Assembly: GCA_038503065.1 (NCBI GenBank)
Contig: JBCAMK010000008.1
Span: 248,001-312,000, forward strand
Direction: 5' to 3'
DNA length: 64,000 nt
Origin: Paragyromitra xinjiangensis
Lineage: Eukaryota > Ascomycota > Pezizomycetes > Pezizales > Discinaceae
Shown one piece after another: positions 25,291 to 36,577 of this stretch. How positions within the stretch are numbered: position 1 is the first letter of the stretch; every line of letters starts with the position of its first letter. Made by a program: the position numbers and the translations under genes. The notes under the pieces were generated by a model that searched no databases, was not told the origin of the DNA, and saw only the letters and a list, made by a program, of their open reading frames with translations.

Positions 25291-25540
25291 GAATACCGGT
25301 GTAATACTTTAATAATACTGTAATAATAATAATAAAATTTAATCAACATTCTATTTCCTTGATTGCTGTCGATTTCTCTCTTTTGAGCTTTAAATTGTTT
25401 TCTCTTTTTCTCCTTTCGTCTCCTTTTCTTTTCTGTGCTTGCCTTCAGGGGATTTATTAGATTTAGTTCCTTTCCTCTCCTCTCTCCCTTCTCCCCCGAA
25501 CATTATCAGAATAGTACAGAGTACTCTTCGCTCATGACCT

Positions 25541-25640
25541 CTATTTAGCTACCCTTCTCTCTCTTCTCTCTCTTCTCCTTCTCCTTCTCCTTCTCCTTCT
25601 CCTTCTCCCTCCTCTTTCCTCCTTTCTCTCCTCCCATCCC
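25541..25640 (+). repeat. Polypyrimidine tract with (TTCTCC)n
   Basis: A C/T-only stretch with about six TTCTCC units lies roughly 150 bp upstream of the KMT6 start. CT-rich tracts are common in fungal promoters and leaders, so it probably belongs to that gene's promoter or 5' leader. Confidence 0.75.
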
Positions 25641-25772
25641 CTCATTCCATTGCTTCCTCGCTGCAGCAAATCGCGTTGATCGATTGATTGCTCGTCCCCA
25701 ATAGGTACGTTCCACCCATCCACATCACCCCCTCCATCCTCCTCCTCACCTCCCTTCACCACCAACACCCCA

Positions 25773-28700
25773 ATGAGCCACCCTAAAAAGACCTCCCAAT
25801 GGAGCTGGGGTGCCACCGGAACACGCTGGTCCTCCCGCAAGACCTCCTCCGCTCGCTCCTCCGCTCCCCTCTACAACCCCACCACTACTCCCCCCGACCC
25901 CTGTCCTCCTACTAACTCCCACCCCAGCGCTCCCCCCTCCGACTCAATGACTAGCCGCCGCACCCGCACCACCCACTCCCTTACACCCACCATCCGTCCT
26001 CCCTCCCCCGACAAAACCTCCTCCTCCCTCTCCCCCGTCACCTCTCCCGCCCCCACCCCCGCACGCGCAATGCCCACCAACATCGAAATCTACAACGCGC
26101 GGCGCAAACGCGCCGACGCAGAACTAGACGCCAAAGCAGACGCTAGTCGCGTCATCCTCCATAAATACCTCTCTGAGATGCAGAAAACCCACGCCTACAT
26201 CGTCAAATCCGCTCTCACTGCTGCACGTCTCGACCTCAACGCACGCGCTCGTTGTCCGAAGGTGGTCTACGACCCGGTCTCCCCGTTTACGGATATGAAA
26301 GGGATTGAGATCTCATCCACGGAGGCGAAGGAGAGACGGAATGAGGTCGGACGGTTCACTATACGTTTCCATGGGAAGGTCTCGGAGCAGAAGGTTGTGG
26401 TTCCGGCTACGATGAGTGTTACACCTAAGGATCTCGCTCAGATGCCAAAATACCACAGCTACACTACGCTCCGGAATAACATCCTTGCTGAGGACGACGA
26501 GGTCATGCGGTATTTTCCGTACTTTGGGGAGGACGCGGAGGAGGAGGAAATCAATCAACTTAATCTAGAAGATACATTCGTAGACCGTACAAAAGCCTCC
26601 GCAGAGGATGGTGTAAAGAACGAATGTAATACCCCAATCTTACACCCCCCCTTTTACCCTACTATTAACACCCCCAGACGCCGCAATGTACACTACCTTC
26701 CTCCTCCCCTTCCTCAACGAACAATCCCTCTCCCTCTCTGCCGTAACCGCCTACCTAATCGGCCCTCTCCCACGTCCCCGCAACGAGATAGTCCGCCGCG
26801 AAGCCCTCCCCGACGACTTCGACTTCGATGACGCAAAAGTACGCAGCTGCCGAGACTCCCTAGAGCCGGTAACAATCGACGAGCTCGACAATGCCGAACC
26901 CGTATGCAAAGTGTGGAAACAAGAAACCGGAATAAGCCTCTGGGAAGTCGTCAAGCGCGTCGACGCTATGGTAAAAGACAACATAACCCCCGCGCGCGTC
27001 AAAGTCGAAGGAAAATCTGAATCGGGAAATCCCGCACCTTATAGTCTTGAGAGCTATGCGGCACTGAACTGTTTACTCTGTTTCATGTATGTGAGTGATA
27101 CCCTGTGATGCAGAGCGTAGCTGATGAGGTAGGCATGAGTGTCCGTTTCATGTCAACAAGGATCATGACCGTCTGACGATGGCACAGGCGGAGGATGCTG
27201 GCGCGAGTAAGAAGGATAACACGATTATTTTGAAGCTGGCGACGAATGTCCCAGGGTGGGCGGCGATGAGTAAAGGGGGGATGAAGGATCCGTGGGGAAG
27301 TGACAACGGGGGGTGTTCAGAGGGGTGTTTTCTAAAGGGTGATAACGCGGAGACCGCAATTACAGGAGAGTGGTCAACAGCACAAACCGCACTGCTGAGG
27401 AGTAGTGCAGGAGTGCTGAAGAACAACCCCCGGTGTGCATGTCTAATCGCCAGCATCATCAACAAACCCTGCGCAGAGGTAACCCCCCTCCCCACTCCAA
27501 CCAACACTACTAACCCCCCAGATCCAACGCCAACTCCAAATCGAAAACCTCCTCACCCCCCAACACCCCCCAAAACCACTCACCCCCTTTCCCGAAGAAC
27601 CCTCTAAAAACCTCAAACGCAAAAAACCCACTATCCCCGCAATCCCCGGCTACCCACCCGACTGCTACCTAACCCACACCCACGAAAAACGCACCGCCTT
27701 CCAAGCCTGCCGCCACCTCGGCCACTGCACAGACACCTGCCCCTGCGTAATCTCCCACGTAACCTGCGAAAAATCCTGCATCTGCTCCCCCTCCTGTCCC
27801 CGTCGCTGGCGCGGCTGCGCCTGCAAACGCGAAGGCCGTGCATGCACCAAAGAAAGCTGCATCTGCGTCAAAGCCAACCGCGAATGCGACGTCGACCTCT
27901 GCCACACCTGCGGCGCAACTGAAGCACTCGACCCTACTAATCGATACTCCGACCGTCACGACGGCTGTCAAAACGTATGGTTGCAGCGTGACATGCCAAA
28001 ACGTACACTCCTTGGACGATCCGCTGTTGCCGGATTCGGCCTCTTCATGGGTGAGGATGTCAAAAGTGGTGCATTCCTCGGCGAGTATAAGGGTGAGGTG
28101 ATTACTAGCGATGAGGCAGACCGTCGTGGGAAGCTGTATGATAAACGTGGTGTTAGCTTCTTGTTTAATCTCAACCTGAACCAGGTCATTGATGCCACCC
28201 GCGCTGGGAATAAGTTTCGTTACGTGAACCATTCCGGGAAACGGCCGAATTGTGGCGCAAAAGTACTAATGGCTGGGTGTACCCACCGTATCGGTATGTT
28301 TGCGCGGAAGGATATGAAAGCCGGGGAAGAGCTCTTTTTTGACTACGGGTACAATAATAAACAAGTTAAGTTCGTGCAGAAGGAGTTCGAGCCACCGGAG
28401 TATATACCGCCTGGACCCAACGCGGATAAGAAACGTGGACGGAAGGTTGCGAAGAAGAAGGATCTGGATTATCTTAAGGGTGGAAAGGGAACGACGGAGA
28501 GGAGTAGAGCGAGGGCTACAGGGGCGAGCACTACTGTTGCGACGACTACGACGAGCAGAGGGGGGACTACAACATTGACTGCGACGGTTACGACGAGTGT
28601 GCCTATGGTGTCAACTGGAGTTCCTACGGCGATGGCGACGATGGCTGGTGCGGTTGTGGAGAAGTCGGTGAGAGAGGTTATGAAAAGTGCGGAGTATGTT

Positions 28701-28946
28701 CAAGATAGTGAGGAGGACTCGGAGGAGGATTTAGGACAGGAGGATTTAGGACAGGAGGATGAAGGTACTGAGGTGGAGGAGGTGGAGGAAGAGGAAGAGG
28801 TGGATGAAGAGTATGAACCGGATACGGAGGAGAGCGTGGTGGTTGATGTGGTTGAGGTTAGTAGTGGTGGGGAGACGGATGATGAGGATGAGCCGCCGAG
28901 GAGGCCGGGGGGGAGGGGTGGAGCGAAGAGGATGAGGTCTCGTTAG
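25773..28946 (+). CDS. KMT6: Polycomb histone H3K27 methyltransferase (EZH2/KMT6)
   Basis: The catalytic subunit of a PRC2-type complex, which places the repressive H3K27 methyl mark in the nucleus. Four exons (25773-26625, 26678-27086, 27133-27478, 27522-28946) join in phase to 1,010 residues. The N-terminal ~100 residues are Ser/Thr/Pro-rich. Exon junctions recreate CLLCFMHECPFHV. A Cys-rich CXC pre-SET domain (CRHLGHCTDTC; CSPSCPRRWRGCACK; CICVKANREC) precedes the SET domain: GFGLFMGEDVKSGAFLGEY, then RYVNHSG (the N-H-S motif) and ELFFDYGYN. All catalytic motifs are intact. After SET there is a tail of about 190 residues, Thr-rich then Asp/Glu-rich, with a duplicated EDLGQ unit. Fungal KMT6 proteins can have such tails. 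No EED or SUZ12 gene is in the window. The symbol follows fungal usage. Confidence 0.95.
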
Positions 28947-29608
28947 GGTGGGCTACTTTTATGGGTGCTATCACGGCAGCTCGGTATTATTGAGGAATAG
29001 GAAGGTGGTTTGTATTAAATAGCATTAGCAGGCAGGCGTTTTCCCGGGTTGAGGGTTTATATTTTTCTTGCTTGCGAGGGTGGACATATTTTGTACAATA
29101 TGATTAATTGCTGGTTAATGGGCTATTTTTATTGGCGTGGCAATGTTACAACTGATGTGCATTTAGATTCCTCCGTACTTGAGCCCTTTTCCCATGCCTT
29201 GGGTTTGGTTTAATTAGGTGGGCCGGTTCTCTGGGCTGTGTTGTGGTGGGGATCATCAGATATGACTCGGTGCTGTGGCTTGGAGCTAGAAATACTGGAC
29301 GAGATAAGGCTTTTATCAATTGCCTCTTGGTTACTTGGTCGTGAAGCCCCTCGCCCCTTTCTATTTTCCTACAGGGGGTTGTTTACCACTTCACTTTAGG
29401 AACTACGGCGGCAAACTAGATGAGTTGGATCAAGCCTGAGGCTGAAATTTTGGGTTTACCGCCCAATAAATTTGAGGGGCCTCAGCCTTGTTGGCTCCAA
29501 TCACCATGCGCGCAGGCAAGTCTTGGCAAAATGAAGCTGAGATCGCCCCTCACCCCGAGATAGCCTTCGGTCAACTACAGAATTTTAGGCCTTTCGGGCA
29601 GCGGCGTC
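28947..29608. other. Intergenic region
   Basis: This is the 3' flank of KMT6 and the promoter of the following ankyrin gene, which point the same way. I see no further gene or clear repeat. Confidence 0.5.
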
Positions 29609-32001
29609 ATGGCAGATCCCTTGTCAATAACTGTTTCGATAACTGCTCTTCTGACCACGGGCGTTAGAATCTGCCAGTTCATCGACGATGCTCGCTCTGC
29701 ACCTAGCGGTATACGCGACCTAGCACGCGAACTTCAAGACCTCTGCTCCATACTTAGAGACCTAGAAAGGAATTTCAGCAATGATGCGCGTCATGAAGAA
29801 CTATGGCTGAACCTGAAAGATGTGCTCGACAGTTGCATGAGGAAGTTTCAGCAGCTACAGCAACTTGCCAACACACATATGATTAGGACAGGTGATTCAT
29901 GGTATTTACGGCAACAAAAAAAATTGAAGTGGCCTTTCCGGGAGAAGGAAGTTGTTTATCTGAGAGCTCAATTGGAGGCACATAAGTCAACGCTGAACAT
30001 CGCTTTATTAGTGTCGACGCGGTAGGCATCTTATTTAGTCCGCTGTTTGCTGTTTTTTTTTTGGCTTATTCCCATGTGATGCTAATTGCCCTGGCTTCCT
30101 AAAGCACGGAAACCACATCGGCCAAAGATGCCATAGGCAAGATCGGCGAAACGTTAGAAGATGTTTTGGCAAGGCTTCTTCTAGAGGGAGATGGGGAGAG
30201 TGTAGCAGCAACGGTCTCGTCGAATATTATCCTGCAGAGATATCTTTCCAGCGCCTCTTCGGTCTTTTCCTCGAGACCGGCGTCTCCGGGAGATGAAGTG
30301 TTGGTTAGCTTGGAAAGAATTATAGAGGACAGAGGGGAAGGAATGGAGGGTCTTTCCTATCCTACGCCTAGCTCTAGTCGTTCCGGGGCTGTTATTGGAG
30401 AGGAGGAGATAATAAAGAAGCAGGATGGGGGTGAAGGTGGGGGTGGAGGTGGTGGAAGTGATGGGGATAGCAAAAGTAGCCATAAAGAAGAGGAGATAAA
30501 GAAGCAGGATGGGGGTGAAGGTGGGGGTGGGGGTGGAAGTGATGGGGATAGCGAAAGTGGCCATAAAGAGGAGATAATAAAGAAGCAGGACGGGGGTGAA
30601 GGTGGGGGTGAAGGTGTTGGAAGTGATGGGGATAGTGAAAGTGGTCATAAAGAGGAGGATGACGAAGATGATGGTGGAGGGTACAGCGAGTTTTTATACG
30701 AAGCAGCTCTTCAAGGTCAAGAATCGATGGTGCGGATGCTTTTGAAGAAAGGGGCAGATGTCAATGTTTCGGGTGGAAAATACGGCAATCCCTTACAAGC
30801 AGCAGCTTTTGGGGGCTATGAATTAGTTGTGGGGATGCTTTTGGAGAAAGGGGCAGATGCAAATGTTCAGAGTGGATATTATGCCAATGCTTTGCAAGCA
30901 GCAGCCAGGGGAGGTCACAGACCGGTGATACAAATGCTTTTAGAGAAAGGAGTCGATGCCAACATTCAGGGTGGATATTTTGGCAACCCTTTACAAGCAG
31001 CAGCCTGCGGAGGTCACGTACCGTCAATCCAAATGCTCTTGGAGAAGGGTGCCGATCATAATGCTCAGGGTGGATATTATGGCAACGCTTTACAAGCAGC
31101 AGCTAGGGGAGGTTACAGACCGGTGATGCAAATGCTTTTAGAGAAAGGAGTCGATGTCAACATTCAGGGTGGATATTTTAGCAACTCTTTACAAGCAGCA
31201 GCCTGCGGAGGCCACGTACCGGCGGTGCAGATACTCTTGGAGAAGGGAGCCGATATCAAAGCTCAGGGTGGATTTTGCGGCAATGCTTTGCAAGCAGCAG
31301 CCTGGGGAGGTCACAGACCGGTGATACAGATGCTTTTAGAGAAAGGAGTCGATGTCAACATTCAGGGTGGAAATTACGGCAACGTTTTTCAAGCAGCAGC
31401 CTGCAGAGGTCACGTATCGACGATGCAAATGCTCTTGGAGAAGGGTGCCGATCTTAATGCTCAGGGTGGAGAATATGGCAACGCTTTACAAGCAGCAGCC
31501 TTCGGAGGCCACATACCGGCAATACAGATGCTTTTAGAGAAAGGATTCGATGTCAACATCCAGGGTGGGCATTTTGGCAACCCTTTACAAGCAGCAGCCT
31601 ACGGAGGCTACATACCGGCAATGCAGATGCTCTTAGAGAAGGGTGCCGATGTTAATGCTCAGGGTGGATATAACGGCAATGCTTTGCAAGCAGCAGCCTG
31701 TGGAGGTCACAGACCGGCGATACAGATGCTTTTAGAGAAAGGAGTCGATGTCAACATTCAGGGTGGGGTTCACGGCAACGCTTTGCAAGCGGCAGCCTCC
31801 AAGGGGCACAAACAAGCGGTTCAGCTGCTCTTGGACAATGGTGCCGATGTCAAGGCTCAAGGTGGATACTTTGGCAACGCTTTACAAGCAGCTTCCCGAG
31901 GAAACCACGAATCGGTAGTGGAGCTGCTCATGGAATGGATCGGAAAAAAGCCTAATAGCAAGGTTAAGGCCAAAGCAGGGCAAAGAAAAGCGTCGGGGTG
32001 A
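29609..32001 (+). CDS. NLR-like N-terminal domain + ankyrin repeat protein
   Basis: Two exons with an 83-nt intron (30022-30104) that restores the frame as VSTRTETTSAKD; about 769 residues. The start MADPLSITVSITALLTTGV and the following SAPSGIRDLARELQDL are typical of the fungal N-terminal domain found at the front of many NLR-like (NACHT/STAND) proteins. No nucleotide-binding domain follows. Instead there is a charged Gly/Ser linker with three copies of a KKQDGGEGG...SDGDS unit, then about 13 ankyrin repeats of 33 residues with consensus GNALQAAACGGHxPxIQMLLEKGxDVNxQGG. A short basic end closes the protein. The repeats are nearly identical except at a few surface positions. An allorecognition or immune receptor role is inferred from family and repeat behaviour. 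Confidence 0.82.
30405..30655 (+). repeat. Coding minisatellite (Gly/Asp-rich linker)
   Basis: Three imperfect tandem units of about 75-90 bp, each with aagaagcaggatgggggtga and then ggaagtgatggggatag, encode the KKQDGGEGG...GSDGDS linker of the ankyrin protein. Length differences between units keep the frame. Confidence 0.9.
30770..31935 (+). repeat. Near-identical 99-bp ankyrin repeat array
   Basis: About twelve 99-bp units align at DNA level, including the shared string tttacaagcagcagcc. Units alternate between a GVDVNIQGG type and a GADxNAQGG type, giving a 198-bp higher-order period over most of the array. This suggests dimer-wise duplication or gene conversion. Confidence 0.85.
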
Positions 32002-33141
32002 CAGTCCCGAGCCAGCTATGGGTAACAGGTACTATCTCTCGACTTTTTACTCGCCAGACAAATCTAATAATACCTAGCTCGAGACTCGCCACTTTGTCAA
32101 TGGCTAGGGGCGACCGCTATGTTACTTTGTTTTTGGGTTCGACTCGAAATTTTCCTTGATGGCGCTAGGGATGGCTTTTATACCTTTGATTATTTCCGTC
32201 GCGTTTGTCGGGAGTTTTATTTCCTTGGGCTGTTTTTGGAACCACTCGTATACGGTGTAGTAGGGGCCGTCCTGGGCGACAGACGGTGTGAATTTAAAGT
32301 TGGTAAACTATGTGAGGAGAGCTGCTGGATGGTATCCATTTACGAGATCCCGAGTAAGCGTGTCAGGGTTGCGTTCTATCTGGTTCTTTCCCCCTTTTGT
32401 TGGTGTTTTTCCCGGAAGGCGTTCTGGAATTTCGAGTACTTTATACTCATAGTGGATCTTTCTGTTTGTCGGTGTTAATCGTCTAGCGAGATACTAAAAT
32501 ACGAATATACTTCAAGACTGTAGTAAAGAGATAATTAGCGGTAGCATCCTGGTAGAAGATCAGAAAGGGGAATAAATTCTGTACAGGTCTTTAAGCAGCG
32601 AGTTCAGGAGAAAAGGATTGGGCAAAGGGAAGAAATACGGGAAGGGAAAGATATGGGAAAGGAAAGACTGTATGTGTGCCTGTTGCTATAACTTAGTGCT
32701 AGATGCGAGTAACGGGCTGAATCTAAAAAGCCCTGAACGGTGTCAAGTGTCGCCGAGTGACACCCCATGACCAGCCCATTCGCCATCCAACCCACCCCAG
32801 AAACCAGCCCGTCACTTCGCCAGTAAAGCGCTTCATTACTCTTGTCCCCCGCGTCTGGTAGACTATAAATATCGGTGAAGATACTACTTCATATTCACCC
32901 TACTACAGTACAATAATGCTATTTCCATTTGGTAACCCTCAGCTCTCCGCTCCCCACCACCCCTCACAGCCCTCAACCCCACATTCTCCCAGGAATGCAC
33001 CTCAACTGCTATACCGAAAATAAGCCGCCTCCCATCCTCATCCCACCTAAACATCCACAAACCCAGCCAAACTCCAGCCAACCCAAGCAAGAACCCTTTT
33101 TTAAAACAAAAAACCCACTAATATACACATCCCCTCTCCGC
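32002..33141. other. Convergent intergenic region
   Basis: This is the shared 3' region of the ankyrin gene (plus) and the ZZ/EF-hand gene (minus). A 119-codon frame at 32119-32478 is hydrophobic and unlike known families, and I do not call it. Nothing else is evident. Confidence 0.4.
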
Positions 33142-35237
33142 CTAAAAACTCGCCATATCAATCCAACTCCCCACAAACCCCAACTCCCTCCCCCTCCTCC
33201 CCCTCATAATCCCCTCAAACTCTTCAAAACTCAACCTCCCCTCGCCCCCCCTCTCTCTAATCTCCCTAGCCTCCTCCCTCTCCCCCTTCCCCTCTTCCTC
33301 CCCCTCCTTCTCCCTCCTCGCCTCAATCGCCATCTCCTCTTTCGCGGCAAACAGTAGTTCTAGTAGCTCGTTGAGACCCTGCTGCGTAATCTGGTACAGT
33401 ATCTCACTGCCGACGTCCTGGTCGCTGAGGCCACTGACGCCTTCGTCGCCATTATCGGATGCGGAGTCGAAGAACTCGCGACGACGCTGGGTTGACAGAG
33501 ACTGTGGGTCTGCGCGGCCAGAGGTTGTGGAAGCGTGTGGTGAGGAGGTGGAGGAAGTAGATGAAGTGTTAGATGGTCTAAGCGAGGGCATGGTAGCTGC
33601 AACAGCAGTGGAAGAAGCGCTATTAAAGTCCTCATTACTAGCTATCCAGTCCTCGAAAGTCTGGTCGTCTTCGCTCTCTCTGGCCCCGCGTGGGGTGACT
33701 TCAGGGAGAGTGAACGCCGCGGAATCGGAGTGGCGACGGGTGAGGCCTGATGCGATGTCAGTGGTGATACGGTCGTCGCCAGATGGGAGGATGACGGCTG
33801 CAATGTCGGCGTCGGAGTCTTCGTCGCCGTCCCAGTCTGCTCCACCTTTACCCTCGCGACGGGAGCCGACTGGGATGGAGCCAGCGAAGGCAGCGGAGAT
33901 GGGTTGTGAGCCGATTAGGACGTTGGAGGCTTGGTTGGCTTCTAGCATGTCGTCGTCCATGCTGGCTACCATGTCTTTGACGAGGTCTTTACTGAGGGCG
34001 TAGAATGCGCGGAACATGCGCAGGAAGTCGCGACGGTCAACGTAGCCGTCGTTGTCGAGGTCGTAGCCTTTAAAGATTCGTCGGAGTTTTTCGGTGTTGC
34101 GGTGTTTGTTGTTTAGTGCACTTAGTCCACGTACGAATTCCTCGAAGCCGATGAGGCCGTTGGAGTCGGTGTCGTAGAAGGCAAACATTCGGTCGTAGAT
34201 GAGGTTCGGTGGGGGAGGACGTACGTGTGTGTTGGGTACGAAACATTTATCGAATGTTTGTCTGCTGATAGCGCCGTTCAGGTGCAGTGGGTCAGAGAGG
34301 TACTCGGTTGCTGCTAGACACTTGAATTGCTCGTAGAGGGCTTCAATCTCGGGCGACTCGACTGTTTCATTACCCAAGATTAGGCTTTTTATATCCACCT
34401 TTGGAAGGGTGGGGGACGACATACAGCCGCAGGCTTGTTCTCTAGTGAATTTTTGGATCACTTCTTGTGGGAGTGCTGGGGGCATGAGTCCGGGTTTCCC
34501 AGGGTACCATGGGGCCTGCACTTGTCGTGGGTTGCCGAGAAATGGGGCAGGGATGCGGACTTTGTAGAAGAGGTGAGTTTTGGGGTGGGAGTCGAGAGCT
34601 TCGCAGTGTTCGCAGAGGTCAAAATCGATGCAGTTGGCACAGCGGTAGCGGATGCCACGGATGGGCATTATATTACAGGAGTTGCACGTTACGCCACGAT
34701 GGACGTAAGAGTCGCGTTTGGATTGGTCCTGAGTGGGTTAGTCTGAAATGTGTGGTTTTTTTGAGATTTTTGAAACATTTCGAAATATACCTCAGCAATC
34801 AGGTATAGCAGGTTTAATAGATTTTGGTTCTCCTTCGGCTCTTCTTCATAAGAAACTTCACTGTCATCGTCCCCGCTTCTCCCAGGCCTATTCCCACCAG
34901 CGCCTCTAACCTCCTGTGCAGCAACAGCAGCATCTACCACTGACTCTGGGACGTCTATTCCGTTCTCTGCACCCAATGCTTCGATTAACTGTTCGTCCGT
35001 TAAGACCCCACCAGAGTCTGGATCTGCTGTACTTGACGAAGCAGCAGAATTAGGGTGACTGTTGGTCCGTCGGCCAGCGCGACGGGGGACTCGGCGGGCA
35101 TTGGAGCGCTTTAGACGTTTTGGGGCGGGGATGCGAGTCGAGTTGTAGTAGTGGTATGTGAGGAGTGTGGCGGCAAGGAGACCGACGGGGATGAGATAAC
35201 GGGAGATGTTTGACTCGCGGAGAGTTGAGAGGGACAT
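33142..35237 (-). CDS. ZZ zinc-finger and EF-hand membrane protein
   Basis: Two exons joined by an intron at about 34731-34793 give about 677 residues. The N-terminus has one predicted membrane segment (SRYLIPVGLLAATLLTYHYY), followed by a basic then acidic stretch. Across the splice comes a ZZ-type zinc finger: HRGVTCNSCN, IRGIRYRCANCIDFDLCEHC, and a following His pair. Two EF-hands follow, with loops DTDSNGLIGFEE and DLDNDGYVDRRD, both with canonical Ca2+ ligands. The C-terminal third is Ser/Thr-rich and then Glu-rich. This ZZ/EF-hand architecture is conserved in filamentous fungi, but I know of no proven function. A calcium-responsive membrane-anchored adaptor is a reasonable inference. 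The start is the ATG at 35237, just before the membrane segment. Confidence 0.85.
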
Positions 35238-35854
35238 TTAGGAAGTGGGTATCAAGTTGGCAGGAGGGAAGATGGTGTGGGGGGAGTGGGGGAGTGATGA
35301 GAGATGACGTCGATGGGAGATTGGAGAAGTCAAGGGATTGGAATGAGGTAAGTTCCGTGAGCTTTGGTGGCTGAGAGCTGTAGTTATCTGTGGCTGTGCT
35401 GTTGCTGTGCCGTGGAGAGAGATGTCAATGTGTGGCTGAGCTTCCCTCTTGGGCTTCCCTCTTCCCTGCTTCGCCAGCAGCCTCTTCTACTTCAAGAATT
35501 ATCAACCTCTTCTCCCTCTGAGGCCTTTCTTCAAAATCCCTTTCTCCTATCTCTCCCCCGAGTTTATCCTCTTGTAAGTTCTCCCTCCACTCTCCACTGT
35601 CCTCCTACCAGCCTTCTACTTCAGAACCTTCCCCTCCCTCCCGCTCGGACCTTGCCTAACCCGTGCGTTTTCTCACCGCCCGCAGATCTGTTCTTTTCTC
35701 TTCCTCGGTGGCCCTCTTCATCCTTTCTGCGCCGTTTCTCCCTCCCATTCCTCGCCATAACGTCTAAACGCGATCAACGACGCTCCACGAACTCACGATA
35801 AACGAGCTCTATTTCCTCCCTCTTGATCCCTAACATCCTAAACCAACAACTCCG

Positions 35855-36577
35855 ATGATGTCTGGTGAAGCGTGGCTGTACCTCTTGTCGGTATTGCTGA
35901 ATGCCGTCAACCTCTTCCTCCAGGTGTTTTTCACCATAATGTAAGTTGTCCATCTGTCCTCTATAGCGTCATTTTAAGTTCCATTTTTTTCTCGCTTATC
36001 CCCATTCGCCTCCCCCTCTGCTGACGCACGTGAAATAGGTACTCGGACCTAGAATGCGATTACATCAATCCCATCGACCTCTGCAATCGTCTCAACACTT
36101 ACATCATCCCCGAAGCCGCCGTCCACGGTTTCCTAACCTTCCTCTTCCTGATCAACGGGTACTGGATCGCCCTCATCCTCAATCTCCCATTAGTCGCGTT
36201 CAACATCAAAAAGTATGTTCCTGCCCTAGTCCCAAAGGCCACGTTTGAAAAGAAGCCCAAGTCTAGTTTAAAAGCCGTCTAACCGAATTTTCTTAGGATC
36301 CTCGATAACGCGCATTTACTCGATGCAACTGAGATTTTCAGAACGCTGAATAAGCACAAAAAGGTCCGTTCCCTCACCCTTCAGCCACCCCTAATTATCC
36401 CGCGGCTCTTCACATGCCAAGAAGTTGGATTTTGAGTTCGACTGGAAAACTCCCCAGAATATAACTGACGGTGGGGAATTATAGGAATCGTTCATTAAGC
36501 TCGGTTTCCATCTCGTCATGTTCTTCTTCTACCTGTACAGCATGATTGTTGCGCTTATCCGCGATGAGACCCGCTAA
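35855..36577 (+). CDS. ERV14: ER cargo receptor Erv14/cornichon
   Basis: A COPII cargo receptor that escorts membrane proteins out of the endoplasmic reticulum. Four exons (35855-35940; about 36039-36212; about 36298-36363; about 36485-36577) give about 138 residues, the family length. The sequence is typical: [20 protein letters not shown] (helix 1), [39 protein letters not shown], the conserved cytosolic loop [19 protein letters not shown], and a last helix [15 protein letters not shown]. Exon joins are in phase (ATAAT-GTAC gives MYSD; AAAAA-GATC gives KKIL). Two ATG codons stand in tandem at the start. It is divergent from the ZZ/EF-hand gene, with about 620 bp between them. Confidence 0.96.

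Noticed and set aside
27669..28232. 187-codon frame opposite KMT6.
   Set aside because: It lies antisense to the conserved CXC/SET region, is Ala/Gly-rich and has no family resemblance: a shadow of the real gene.
32119..32478. 119-codon frame after the ankyrin gene.
   Set aside because: Phe/Leu/Cys-rich chance-like composition, no family, and located in a 3' flank.
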